Of a stretch of 57,425 nucleotides of DNA, positions 1 through 9,713 are shown in pieces. The notes below the pieces were generated by a model that was not told the DNA's origin, did not search any database, and saw only the letters and a program-made list of their open reading frames with translations. Location of the stretch: contig JAADCS010000008.1 in assembly GCA_013154295.1 (NCBI GenBank), forward strand, positions 1-57,425, given 5' to 3'. The stretch comes from Thermotogae bacterium (GTDB lineage Bacteria; Hydrothermota; Hydrothermia; LBFQ01). A program made the translations under genes and the position numbers. Positions within the stretch are counted from its first letter, which is position 1, and each line of letters opens with the position of its first letter.

Positions 1-1
1 C

Positions 2-103
2 GATCCCGGAACCGGTGTGATGCGCCACGCCGATGCCGGATACGAGAAGGCCATAGAGTTCGCCAAGAGGATGGGGATAAAGATTCCGATGTTAAAACCC
101 TAA
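2..103 (+). CDS. hutU: Urocanate hydratase, C-terminal fragment (5' end outside window)
   Basis: Frame from base 2 reads [33 protein letters not shown], resembling the urocanase C-terminus. Confidence 0.75.
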   Translation, partial: DPGTGVMRHADAGYEKAIEFAKRMGIKIPMLKP

Positions 104-1089
104 ACCTGCGACAGGACGAGTTTAACTATCCGCCCGGCGGCATCGGGAACGAAGTAATGGTGGAGGCGTTTACGGTATAGAGCATCCTTAAAGAGGAGCA
201 GGCGCAGCTTATTTCTTACCTTTTCCAAGTCAGCTTCCTCTTGAAGGAGCATCTCGGCAGCCCCGAAGTTTACCACATCCAAAGCGTTGTGTATCTGGTG
301 CCCTCCAGCGTAGGGATAAGGTATAAAAAGAGGGGGAACCCCCATAAGGGCGATCTCCCCTATGCTACTCATTCCGGCCCTTGTTATCACGACATCTATA
401 GCAGAATAGAATGCCTCTATCTCCTCCAAAAAGTTAATAAACAGGTAGTTTTTACCTCGTCTGGCTTGCCCCCTCTTTCCAACCAAGGCGACCACAAAAT
501 ACTTCCCGGTCTCAGCTAACTCTTCGGCCAACGAGTTTAAAAAGAGTGATCCCTGACTACCTCCCATGATTCCTACGACTGGTAGTTCAGTGTGGATACC
601 TAAGCGTTCCATAGCCTCTTCTTTGGGTATGGGAATCAACGCCTTCCTTATAGGAATACCTACGAAAACTCCTTTCTTGTAAAAACGTACCGAATGTCTA
701 AAGGCGCACAGTACTCCCCGTGAGAAGGGTTCGAAGAAACGGTTAGCCTTTCCGGGCATGGCGTCCCCTTCAAAGAGATAGATATCCCTTCCAAGTAATA
801 CGGCGTTGAAGAGGGGGGGAAATATAGGGTATCCACCGAACGCTAAGAGGACGTCCGATCTCCACACCTCCGTAAAGGTTCTGAAGATACCGTCGGCTAT
901 AATAGGCAAGTTCTTTAACTTAAGCTCGGCAGCGTTGTATACGAACTTAGCCCTGTTTATGCCCATACGTACCTTCAACCCCCCCAGAATTAGATCCACA
1001 TCCGTATAGCTTTCCAGCGCTCTGTCCAATACTGCTAAAGCCGGGGATATATGCCCACCCGTACCCCCCGAAACAAGAAGGAGCCGCAA
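100..1089 (-). CDS. murG: UDP-N-acetylglucosamine--N-acetylmuramyl-(pentapeptide) pyrophosphoryl-undecaprenol N-acetylglucosamine transferase
   Basis: N-terminal [20 protein letters not shown] and [34 protein letters not shown] motifs; TTG start. Confidence 0.95.
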   Translation of the reverse strand: MRLLLVSGGTGGHISPALAVLDRALESYTDVDLILGGLKVRMGINRAKFVYNAAELKLKNLPIIADGIFRTFTEVWRSDVLLAFGGYPIFPPLFNAVLLGRDIYLFEGDAMPGKANRFFEPFSRGVLCAFRHSVRFYKKGVFVGIPIRKALIPIPKEEAMERLGIHTELPVVGIMGGSQGSLFLNSLAEELAETGKYFVVALVGKRGQARRGKNYLFINFLEEIEAFYSAIDVVITRAGMSSIGEIALMGVPPLFIPYPYAGGHQIHNALDVVNFGAAEMLLQEEADLEKVRNKLRLLLFKDALYRKRLHHYFVPDAAGRIVKLVLSQV

Positions 1090-1100
1090 GACCCGGTAGT

Positions 1101-3359
1101 TTAAGGCAGCAGCACTTTCAAAACCTGCCTTCTACCATCCTCCCATCTTATCACAAAGAAGTATATTCCACCGGAGAGGTCCTTCAATGACACCTCGGAA
1201 TTAGCTTGGAGGTGTAGTTCCTTGATCCTACGGCCCGTAGGTGAGAATACGGCTACCTTGGCATCCGCTCCTTCGACCTGAAGTCTTCTACCGGTGATCT
1301 TTACCGACCCCTTCGCAATTCCTTCGGTCACGTTCAAAGAGGTATCCCTACCGACTATACATGTTCCCACACCACCGGAGACCACCAGCGCATAGGGTTG
1401 AGGTCCGTTGGGAACGTTATAACCTTTGACCTTTATAACGTACTCACCCCGACTGGAGTTCTTTATACGCACCAACTCCCACGTGTTAACTCTGTCGTGA
1501 GGTATGCTTCCATCGTTGGGGGTGAGGTTATCAGGGCCACTGGTTGGAGCGTTCCCTATGAACACTTCGGAAGAAGGTCCCTCCACCTTAAGATCTAGAT
1601 CGTTGACCAGGCAGGAGGAGGAGTTACAGTTCGTGCTAGCTGGATAATCGGTCCAGACGAGAACAATACGTGTCACCACGTGGGGGTTACATATTTCCAC
1701 CCGATAGATATGCTCCTCGCCTGTACTTATACCCGCCGTGTTATCCACGAACCATAGATGGGATTTACGAATATCTGAAGAGTCGGTCAAACTGGTCCAG
1801 TCGTCGTAGGGTGAAAGTTCCATAACGTTATCTAAAACAGGTATACCTGCCCCCTCGTTACCGTTGGGTACGGGGTTATCGGGACCGGGAGGAGAACCAT
1901 CGGTATCTCCATCACCGCTGGCAGGTACGGCGGAGGCCAGCATGGAAGCCTTTATCAAGGCAGCGGAAGGAGTATGGGGACCGCCAGGGGCATAACCGTC
2001 TTCGTAGTATTGACGAAGGAGCAGGGCCATTCCCGCTGCCGCAGGTGTGGCCATGGAGGTGCCGCTCATGACACTTATGCCACAGGAGGTGGTGTTGTCG
2101 GCCGAATAGGTGTAGTTTCCATGCACCAAGACATCAACGCTAAATCTTCCATCGGGATACTCCCCGTAGGCGCTCCAGGTCGTCTTCCAAGGTTGGGATC
2201 GATACATAGCAGCTACCGTTAGATCGTTTTTGGCTGAAGCAGGATCGGACGCAGCTCTTCTACATCCAGAGCTACAGCCCTGATCACCATGGTTACCGGC
2301 GGCAAAGACTACCAACATATCCGGGTTGTTCCACATGAAACGGTCTATGTCGCGGGAGACGGTATTGTAGTTGGAGGGAGAACACGTCCCGTAAGGTATA
2401 CAGATGTATCCCCAACTGTTAGTGTGGACACGCGCCCCCAAGGCATAAGCGTCGTTCAGAGTGGTGTAAAAGCTAGACGCACCGCCTAAGGGTTCTTGAG
2501 ATATGAGGCGGGCCTTGTATGCCATCCCCCTATATTGGAGGTTACTGGTTTGTTCATCGGTTCCACCTACGGCCGTTCCGGCTGTATGGGTACCATGCGC
2601 ACCGTTGGCAAATCCTCCCCCATCGTAGTCCATTAGCGCGATCACTTTAGATGATCCGTCTACAGTTCCGTTGAAAAAGCAGTGACTTGGATAGAGACCG
2701 TTATCGTTATGGCCTAAGATCTGACCTTCCCCGTGAATTCCAACCGACCAAATTATGGTGTCCGGGGAAGCAACTGCATCTACATCGGCGTATTGGTATA
2801 TCTGGTGCAAAAGAGCGTTCCGGTTGTTGAAAGCCATCTTGGGATACTGTGGCTCCACAACATACACAGCCGGATGACGTGCTATCTCTCGCATCTCCTC
2901 TGTGCTTAGATAGGTTTCGTGAAACGGTCCATCCTCACTCGTGGTCACTATCTCAATACCCATGTCTTTCAGTTTTTTCTCAACTTCGCCAAGGGCCTCC
3001 TTATCGTAGAGAAGGATCCTTACCTTATAACGACTTCCAGAACGTTCCGCACATGTTAAAACGGAGCTTAGATCGGGCGGAAGCTTATACTCCGGCAATA
3101 TGGGAGCGATACCCGAAACGAACTCACGATCGAGGATCTTAGGGAGCGCAGCCGAAGATGCCTTTACCACAAAGGCAAAGTGGGGTAGATAATCGTAGAA
3201 TCTTACACCTAATTTGGAGAGTTCCTCTTTCCATTGGGGAAGTATGGGACCGCGAAACTGCAATATGAAATATTCGCTCCTTTGAACCGCCTTCAAACTC
3301 TTACTTGCGGACAGAGGATGTCCGTTAAACCAGACGGTGGCAACGAAAACCTGCAGCAT
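1101..3359 (-). CDS. Secreted S8 (subtilisin-like) serine protease with T9SS-type-A-like C-terminal sorting domain
   Basis: NGAHGTHTAGTAVGG and MSGTSMATPAAAGMALL catalytic motifs; C-terminus VAVFSPTGRRIKEL...LSGGIYFFVIRWEDGRRQVLKVLLP. Confidence 0.9.
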   Translation of the reverse strand: MLQVFVATVWFNGHPLSASKSLKAVQRSEYFILQFRGPILPQWKEELSKLGVRFYDYLPHFAFVVKASSAALPKILDREFVSGIAPILPEYKLPPDLSSVLTCAERSGSRYKVRILLYDKEALGEVEKKLKDMGIEIVTTSEDGPFHETYLSTEEMREIARHPAVYVVEPQYPKMAFNNRNALLHQIYQYADVDAVASPDTIIWSVGIHGEGQILGHNDNGLYPSHCFFNGTVDGSSKVIALMDYDGGGFANGAHGTHTAGTAVGGTDEQTSNLQYRGMAYKARLISQEPLGGASSFYTTLNDAYALGARVHTNSWGYICIPYGTCSPSNYNTVSRDIDRFMWNNPDMLVVFAAGNHGDQGCSSGCRRAASDPASAKNDLTVAAMYRSQPWKTTWSAYGEYPDGRFSVDVLVHGNYTYSADNTTSCGISVMSGTSMATPAAAGMALLLRQYYEDGYAPGGPHTPSAALIKASMLASAVPASGDGDTDGSPPGPDNPVPNGNEGAGIPVLDNVMELSPYDDWTSLTDSSDIRKSHLWFVDNTAGISTGEEHIYRVEICNPHVVTRIVLVWTDYPASTNCNSSSCLVNDLDLKVEGPSSEVFIGNAPTSGPDNLTPNDGSIPHDRVNTWELVRIKNSSRGEYVIKVKGYNVPNGPQPYALVVSGGVGTCIVGRDTSLNVTEGIAKGSVKITGRRLQVEGADAKVAVFSPTGRRIKELHLQANSEVSLKDLSGGIYFFVIRWEDGRRQVLKVLLP

Positions 3360-3403
3360 CGTTAGTATTCTAAAGGTGTTTTATTCACACGGTGAATTGG
3401 ATT

Positions 3404-3841
3404 TCAGACAGCTTTAGCTCTTTCTCGTAGAAGATTTTCTTGGATTATGTGAGCTATCGTGATCTCTGAAAGAATTTCTTCAATGCGCGGCTGTAGACGA
3501 TTCCAAACGCTTCTAAGAACGCAGTCGGAGACCGAGAATGTACAACCCTTCTGTTCCCCCGGAATCAGGCATTTGGCGAGGCCATACTTACCTTCAATTG
3601 CCTCTATAACATTAAGTATGCTTATACTTTCGGGGGGAACGGCCAAAGTGTATCCACCTTTTTTGCCCCGTGTACTTTTTATCATACCCGCCCGCCTCAA
3701 CTTTATAAGGAGCTGTTCCAAAAAGTTCGGGGGTATCCTCTCCAATGAACTGATTTGGGGGACGCTTATAGGTTCCTCGTTCATGCCCACTCTCGCCAAC
3801 GCCTTGATGGCGTACTCAACCCTTAAAGTAAATCTCAACAA
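3404..3841 (-). CDS. Rrf2 family transcriptional regulator with three-Cys cluster
   Basis: RVEYAIKALARVG...IPPNFLEQLLIKLRRAGMIKSTRGKKGGYTLA winged helix; KCLIPGEQKGCTFSVSDC. Confidence 0.92.
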   Translation of the reverse strand: MLRFTLRVEYAIKALARVGMNEEPISVPQISSLERIPPNFLEQLLIKLRRAGMIKSTRGKKGGYTLAVPPESISILNVIEAIEGKYGLAKCLIPGEQKGCTFSVSDCVLRSVWNRLQPRIEEILSEITIAHIIQENLLRERAKAV

Positions 3842-3843
3842 GG

Positions 3844-3917
3844 AGGTGGCGCCGGGATTCGAACCCGGGAATAGCGGATTTGCAATCCGCCGCCTTAGTC
3901 CGCTTGGCTACGCCACC
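3844..3917 (-). tRNA. tRNA-Cys (GCA)
   Basis: Minus-strand cloverleaf GGTGGCG...GATTGCAAATC...GGGTTCGAATCCCGG CGCCACC, discriminator U; CCA not encoded. Confidence 0.95.
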
Positions 3918-3928
3918 CTGAAGATTTT

Positions 3929-3934
3929 ATTATA
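3929..3934 (-). promoter_or_regulatory. Putative -10 box TATAAT of tRNA-Cys/Rrf2 transcript
   Basis: TATAAT 11 nt upstream of the mature tRNA-Cys 5' end. Confidence 0.6.
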
Positions 3935-3988
3935 GAGTCGTCGGATACGCTGTTGCAAGTAAAAATTACGACCTTACAATAGGCGACC

Positions 3989-5254
3989 GTGTTTGAAGGT
4001 CTCCTATCACTGGTGGCTATCCTGTTTGGATTTGGGCTTCTCATAGTCTGGCACGAGTTGGGTCACCTTTTGGCAGCCCTATCCGTAGGCGTTAAAGTGG
4101 AGGTTTTCTCAATCGGTTTCGGTAGAAGGTTGTTTGGATTTCGTTGGAGGGGTATAGACGTCAGAATTTCGGCTATACCCTTCGGAGGATACGTCAGGTT
4201 CGCTGATGAGGGCAATGCGGGGATACCCCTTGAGTTTTTCTCACGTCCTCTCTGGCAGAGAATCTGGGTGGTGGTGGCTGGTCCTCTTTTCTCCTTTATT
4301 TTAGGTCCCATCCTCATCGCCTTGGCCTTGGGCATCTCCGGACGGTTGAGTGTCATGACCACACGTATATGGCGTTCCCATGTGGTGGAGTTTAAGGATA
4401 TGGATTCGGTCTTGACGCTAAACGGTGAGTTTCTAAGGAGTGGGGAGAGATTTTTGAACCTTATAGGTAGGGAGGGTAAGAAAGATGTAGAGCTTTTGCG
4501 CGGTAACCGTCGCTTAAGCTTCGTCATAACGAGAAGGATCCCCCCCGAAAGTTTGGAGATGAGAATACCGCCCGTCGTGGGAGAGGTTCGGAAGGGGTGG
4601 CCGGCGGAGAGTGCCGGTTTGAGGGTGGGTGATACGATACTTGCTGTAGATAGCCTGCGAATATTCACCTGGCAGCAGTTGGTAGAATACGTTAAGGATA
4701 AGAAAGACGGAAGTGAGGTCCTCTTGGTGGTTAAAAGAGGAAAAGACACCCTCCGGATTCAGGTTAAAGTCCGGAGGGAAGGGGACAGGGGGTTTATAGG
4801 CGTAACCGCTGCGTACCGTACTTACCCCATGTCACCTGTAGAGATTCTCAAGGAAACTGGTCGTTTGACGTTTAAATTTTCGGTTCTACTCTTTGATGCT
4901 CTAAAGAAGGTCGTGAAGAGGGAGGCTAAGGTTGAGGAGACCATAGGAGGACCTATCACTATAGGGGCAGCTATGGCGGTCAGCGCTCAACAAGGGCTTG
5001 ATCGTTACCTCCTACTTTTGGCCGTTATTACTCTACAGCTTGCCGTTATAAATCTGTTCCCTATACCAGGTCTTGACGGGGGACATATACTTCTATTTTT
5101 GGTGGATGAGATATACTACCGGATAAGGAAACGTCGCATTCCCATGCGGGCGTACTTCTGGATCATGATGGTAGGTTTCAGTCTACTCGTGACCTTGGCG
5201 ATCCTGGTTCTTGGTCTTGATGTTTTCAGACTTATGACAGGTAAGCTCAGATGA
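3989..5254 (+). CDS. rseP: RseP-like site-2 protease (M50) with PDZ domain
   Basis: HELGH near N-terminus, PDZ-like GWPAESAGLRVGDTILAVD, NLFPIPGLDGGH; GTG start. Confidence 0.92.
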   Translation: MFEGLLSLVAILFGFGLLIVWHELGHLLAALSVGVKVEVFSIGFGRRLFGFRWRGIDVRISAIPFGGYVRFADEGNAGIPLEFFSRPLWQRIWVVVAGPLFSFILGPILIALALGISGRLSVMTTRIWRSHVVEFKDMDSVLTLNGEFLRSGERFLNLIGREGKKDVELLRGNRRLSFVITRRIPPESLEMRIPPVVGEVRKGWPAESAGLRVGDTILAVDSLRIFTWQQLVEYVKDKKDGSEVLLVVKRGKDTLRIQVKVRREGDRGFIGVTAAYRTYPMSPVEILKETGRLTFKFSVLLFDALKKVVKREAKVEETIGGPITIGAAMAVSAQQGLDRYLLLLAVITLQLAVINLFPIPGLDGGHILLFLVDEIYYRIRKRRIPMRAYFWIMMVGFSLLVTLAILVLGLDVFRLMTGKLR

Positions 5255-5438
5255 TGGGGACCGTACAAGGCGTTCTAACGATGGAAAAATAAATTGGCGT
5301 GATACTGCCAAACCGAAGAAAAGGCCACAACGGAACAGCGATACTACAGTTCGTACTCATCTTGGATGTTTCCGCAAAGGAAAGCATACCGTTATCACGT
5401 TCAGATATTTAGTCTTTCAGGTCTATAATAACCTCCTC

Positions 5439-6842
5439 ATGGAGATGGCAAAGAGCCTTTTTCTCATTGGTCCAGAGCTTACGATAGCGGTAGGTATCCT
5501 GTTGGTCCTCCTGCTCGATGTGGTAATACGAAAGGAGAAATGGATATTAAGTCTGATCTCTCTGTTTTTTATAGGTGTTGCCGGGATTCTCACCTTTGCA
5601 ACCTTAAGGGTATCAGGTGAGGCATTCGGCATGCTGTTGGTTTCCCCTTTGGGCAGGACTTTTGACTTGATAATCCTTTTGGGGGCAGCACTTACAACCC
5701 TTTTGGCTTGGGATAAAAAGGGGGAACATAACTTCCTGTTACTCTCGGCCGTTCTCGGGGCGATGGTTCTTGTAAAGTCCATACACTTTATCTCGTTCAT
5801 TTTGGCCTTGGAACTTTTCTCCTTCGCTGTAATAGGTCAGATAGCCTTAGAAGGTGATCGTTTTGCAACCGAGGCGGCCTTAAAGTTCTTTATACTATCG
5901 GTTTTAGCGTCAACTTTCCTGGTCATGGGAGCGGCTTTCCTCTACATGATCTACGGTAGCTTTTACTTCCCCATAGCGTATCTTAGCGACGTGTTCGAGC
6001 TTAAATCTCTAAGCTCCTCACTTCTTTTCATCTTAGGTTTCGTTTTCATTCTCGTGGGTATGGGCTTCAAACTCTCCGCCGTGCCCTTCCATTTTTGGAC
6101 TCCGGAAGTCTTTAGAGGGGCGCACTCCTCGGTTGCCGGTTTTGTGGCCACTGTATCCAAAGCGTCGGCCTTCGGGTTTCTGATAAACCTGCTATGGATA
6201 ACCTTCGGTAGGCAGGTTGCTTTGTGGAGTGATCTTCTACTCTGGATAGGTGCTATAACTATGTTGGTGGGTAATCTGGCTGCGTTGGGAGAGAGAGATA
6301 TAAAGCGCATGCTGGGGTACTCCACCATAGCCCATGCCGGTTATATCCTCACAGCCATAGGGGTTGGTACCAATTTTGGCGTGGGTTCGGCTCTCTTTTA
6401 CCTTTTCATTTATACCTTGATGACCTTGGGTGCCTTTGCTGTGGTCAATTCTGTAGGTGAAAGGAGGAGCGACCTATCCTACTATAGAGGGCTTTTGCGC
6501 ACTAACCCCTTCCAAACCGTTCTGTTGGTGATCTTCTTCGTATCTTTGGCTGGCATACCTCCCACGGCAGGGTTTGTCGGCAAGTTCTATCTTTTCTCCT
6601 CCGTTCTACAGGCTGGAGAAGTTGGATTCGTGGTTTGGGCTTTGATAAATGGTGTTATCTCGGCTTACTACTATATGAGACCTGTGTTCTACGCTCTGGG
6701 ATTTGAACCTGAACATGTCTTTGAGGCTAAATTACGACCAGCCCTCTTCTTGGTTATGATCGTTGGTCTTGTGGGAGTATTTTACTTCGGTCTCGCTCCG
6801 AGTGGTCTTCTGGAGTTTGCCAGATCGGTCGTAGGGTATTGA
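5439..6842 (+). CDS. nuoN: NADH-quinone oxidoreductase subunit N
   Basis: Multi-TM proton-pumping subunit; KLSAVPFHFWTPEVFRGAHSSVAGFVATVSKASAF, KRMLGYSTIAHAGYIL. Confidence 0.93.
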   Translation: MEMAKSLFLIGPELTIAVGILLVLLLDVVIRKEKWILSLISLFFIGVAGILTFATLRVSGEAFGMLLVSPLGRTFDLIILLGAALTTLLAWDKKGEHNFLLLSAVLGAMVLVKSIHFISFILALELFSFAVIGQIALEGDRFATEAALKFFILSVLASTFLVMGAAFLYMIYGSFYFPIAYLSDVFELKSLSSSLLFILGFVFILVGMGFKLSAVPFHFWTPEVFRGAHSSVAGFVATVSKASAFGFLINLLWITFGRQVALWSDLLLWIGAITMLVGNLAALGERDIKRMLGYSTIAHAGYILTAIGVGTNFGVGSALFYLFIYTLMTLGAFAVVNSVGERRSDLSYYRGLLRTNPFQTVLLVIFFVSLAGIPPTAGFVGKFYLFSSVLQAGEVGFVVWALINGVISAYYYMRPVFYALGFEPEHVFEAKLRPALFLVMIVGLVGVFYFGLAPSGLLEFARSVVGY

Positions 6843-7525
6843 TGTGGCCTTTTGAGGGGAAGGGAGTTTGGCTCCTATACGACCCCGACCGCCTCTCACC
6901 GGAGGATTTTATGGAGAGGTTGGAGAGATTCCGTGAAACTTTACGACCTTCGGCCGTGCTGGTAGGTACCAGCTTCCTTGAGGGGAACATATGCGAGAGG
7001 GTGAGGATTCTTAAGGGCACGACCGACCTTCCGGTTATCTTATTTCCGGGTTCCCACTACCAGCTCTGTCCCTTTTACGATTACGTTCTCTTTCTGTCGT
7101 TGCTTTCAGGTAGAAACCCGGAGTATCTGATCGGTGAGCATGTTAAGGCAGCTCCGCAGATAAAGCGCTTGGGCCTTAAGGTGATACCGGTGGCATACCT
7201 ACTCATAGATGGTGGCACCTACACCGCCACAGAGTTTGTCAGTAACACCAAACCTATACCGAGAGATAAGCCGGAGTTAATTCTGGCCCACGTTTTAGCG
7301 GCCAGGTATTTGGGGTTTGCCGCCGTGTATCTTGAGGCTGGTTCCGGAGCCGTTTTGAGCGTTCCAACGGATACGGTGACCAAAGTAAAGGAGGAAGTAG
7401 GGCTACCTGTCATAGTGGGTGGTGGCATAAGGAGCCTCCAGGAGGTGGATGAGTATCATGGGGCCGGTGCAGACGTGGTGGTGATAGGTACGGCCGTAGA
7501 GGATGGCAATCTAAAGGGTACATGA
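6842..7525 (+). CDS. Geranylgeranylglyceryl phosphate synthase family protein (GGGPS/PcrB)
   Basis: VILFPGSHYQLCPFYDYVLFLSLLSGRNPEYLIGEH, YLEAGSGA, LPVIVGGGIRSLQEVDEYHGAGADVVVIGTAVE. Confidence 0.9.
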   Translation: MWPFEGKGVWLLYDPDRLSPEDFMERLERFRETLRPSAVLVGTSFLEGNICERVRILKGTTDLPVILFPGSHYQLCPFYDYVLFLSLLSGRNPEYLIGEHVKAAPQIKRLGLKVIPVAYLLIDGGTYTATEFVSNTKPIPRDKPELILAHVLAARYLGFAAVYLEAGSGAVLSVPTDTVTKVKEEVGLPVIVGGGIRSLQEVDEYHGAGADVVVIGTAVEDGNLKGT

Positions 7526-7547
7526 TACATCGGTATAATTGACGCTT

Positions 7548-8528
7548 ATGTTGGAGTTCAACCTTGAGGATATAGCCGGTACTTCCGAGGTGGAAAGTGA
7601 ATGGGATGTGGCGATAGTAGGAGGTGGGCCTGCGGGTTTAACGGCGGCTCTCTATTCTGGCAGATCCATGCGAAAGACTATCATCTTCGAAAAGTTAGCT
7701 GTAGGTGGCCAGATCTCCGTTACGGATGAGGTTGATAACTACCCTGGTATAGAGAGAATCAAGGGGCCAGAGTTGGCCAGGCTTATGGAAAAACACGCCA
7801 AGAGATTCGGTGCCAAGATCGTTTTCGCCGAGGTTCTAAAGATACGCAAGGAAGAAGGCGGAAAGTTTACACTTGAAACCACAGAAGGTGCATTCAAGGC
7901 CAAAGCGGTCATATGGGCTACGGGTGCCGAACCGAGGAAGTTGGGAGTCCCTGGTGAGAAGGAATTCACCGGTAGGGGTGTCTCTTACTGTGCCGTGTGT
8001 GACGGTCCCTTCTTCAAGGGCAAACCTGTCGCCGTGATAGGTGGTGGTGACTCCGCCTTCACCGAGGCTCTTTACCTCGCGGGTATAGCGGGCAAGGTTT
8101 ATCTCATACACCGCCGGGAACAGTTTAGAGCGCAGAGGATATACGTGGAGCAGCTGAAAAGCAAACCCAACGTTGAGTTCCTTTTGAATAAGGTGGTGGT
8201 TGAATTCGTTGGGGATAAGATGCTCAAGGGGCTACGTTTGGTGGACACTAAAACCGGGGAAGAGAGTTTCTTGGAGGTGAGCGCGGCTTTCGTGTATATC
8301 GGCCTCAGGCCCGTAAACGAGGTCATCCAAGATCTTGTAGATCTGGATGAGAGGGGGTTTGCTTTGGTGGGTGAGGATACTAAAACCAAGACACCGGGCC
8401 TGTTCGTGGCTGGGGATGGTCGTGTGAAGTTTCTAAGGCAGGTGGTCACAGCTGTGGCGGATGGGGCCGTGGCCGCCATGATGGCCGACGAGTATATAAG
8501 AGAAGTTGAAAGCGAAGGGCAACCTTAA
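7548..8528 (+). CDS. trxB: Thioredoxin-disulfide reductase
   Basis: GGGPAGLTAALYSGRS, CAVCDGPFFKGKPVAVIGGGDSA, ATP/GDG motif near C-terminus. Confidence 0.95.
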   Translation: MLEFNLEDIAGTSEVESEWDVAIVGGGPAGLTAALYSGRSMRKTIIFEKLAVGGQISVTDEVDNYPGIERIKGPELARLMEKHAKRFGAKIVFAEVLKIRKEEGGKFTLETTEGAFKAKAVIWATGAEPRKLGVPGEKEFTGRGVSYCAVCDGPFFKGKPVAVIGGGDSAFTEALYLAGIAGKVYLIHRREQFRAQRIYVEQLKSKPNVEFLLNKVVVEFVGDKMLKGLRLVDTKTGEESFLEVSAAFVYIGLRPVNEVIQDLVDLDERGFALVGEDTKTKTPGLFVAGDGRVKFLRQVVTAVADGAVAAMMADEYIREVESEGQP

Positions 8529-8540
8529 AATACCAAATCC

Positions 8541-9713
8541 ATGGCTAGGAAGACCATACTATCCGGAATGCGACCGACCGGTCGGATGCATGTGGGACAT
8601 CTGGCTGGAGTTTTGAGTAACTGGGTCAAATTACAGTATGAGTATGAATGCTTATACGAGATAGCCGATTGGCATGCTCTAACCGACGATCCCTACCGAT
8701 CCAAGGAGATAGATGAGAACGTTTTGGGTATGGTTAAGGATTGGTTAGCCGTGGGCATAGATCCTTCCAAGGCTACGATATTCCGCCAATCCTACGTACC
8801 AGAACATGCTGAACTCCATCTGATGTTTTCTATGTTGGTATCCGTTCCTCGACTCCTACGAAATCCTACTTTCAAGGAAAAGCTGGCTGAACTACGCAAG
8901 AAAAAGGGCTACACCCGATTGGCTTTCAAGATGGGTGAGCTTGATGTGGAGAAGGAGCTGGAGGGTGCGTTGAATTTCCTACGGAGTGAAAATCCAGCCA
9001 AGGCTCTTAGAATGCTTCAAAGTTTAATAAGCCGAACCAAAAGCGAAGTATTAGATAGGATAACGACGGAAACGGTCTTGGATGAAACGGCTATACCGCC
9101 GGAGATCTCCTACGGTTTTTTGGGCTACCCGGTACTTCAGGCTGCTGATATACTCCTATATAAGGGGGAAGTGGTACCCATAGGGGAGGATCAGCTTCCC
9201 CACCTTGAGCTTACGAGGGAGATAGCAAGGGATTTTAATCGTCACTACGCCCCCATATTTCCCGTCCCCGAACCCCTACTTACGGAGACACCTAGAATAT
9301 TAGGAACGGATGGCCGTAAAATGTCTAAATCTTACGATAACGCCATCTTTCTAAGTGATCCTCCCGAAGTTATAGAGAAGAAGGTAAAATCCAGTATAAC
9401 GGATCCGATGAAGGTGCGGCTCAAGGATCCTGGGAGACCTGAGATTTGCCCCATCTTTCAAATGCATAGGGTCTTCAACCGAGAGGAGGCTCCGGTGATA
9501 GAGGAAGCCTGTCGGGCTGGGGAGCTTGGATGTGTCGCCTGCAAAAAACGCCTGGCTGAAGTTTTGAAGGAGAAGCTTGCTCCCATAAGAGATAGGGCCG
9601 CCTCCTACAGCGATGATGAGGTTTCGGAGGTGATACGTGAGGGTTCAAGGAGGGCTAAGGAAAGGGCCATACGCACCATGGAGGAAGTAAGGGGGGCCGT
9701 TTTCGGTTCGTGA
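8541..9713 (+). CDS. trpS: Tryptophan--tRNA ligase
   Basis: SGMRPTGRMHVGHLAGVL and DGRKMSKSYDN signatures. Confidence 0.95.
   Translation: MARKTILSGMRPTGRMHVGHLAGVLSNWVKLQYEYECLYEIADWHALTDDPYRSKEIDENVLGMVKDWLAVGIDPSKATIFRQSYVPEHAELHLMFSMLVSVPRLLRNPTFKEKLAELRKKKGYTRLAFKMGELDVEKELEGALNFLRSENPAKALRMLQSLISRTKSEVLDRITTETVLDETAIPPEISYGFLGYPVLQAADILLYKGEVVPIGEDQLPHLELTREIARDFNRHYAPIFPVPEPLLTETPRILGTDGRKMSKSYDNAIFLSDPPEVIEKKVKSSITDPMKVRLKDPGRPEICPIFQMHRVFNREEAPVIEEACRAGELGCVACKKRLAEVLKEKLAPIRDRAASYSDDEVSEVIREGSRRAKERAIRTMEEVRGAVFGS

Noticed and set aside
1087-1103. Stop/-10 overlap at S8 protease/murG (TAAACT, 8 nt before TTG)
   Set aside because: Spacing fits but the hexamer does not match TANAAT; not counted among the eight junctions.
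5255-5438. Possible third member of the dispersed repeat family upstream of nuoN
   Set aside because: Only short scattered matches (AGTACGAAC...ATCGCT on the minus strand) and no 45-bp core; alignment needed.
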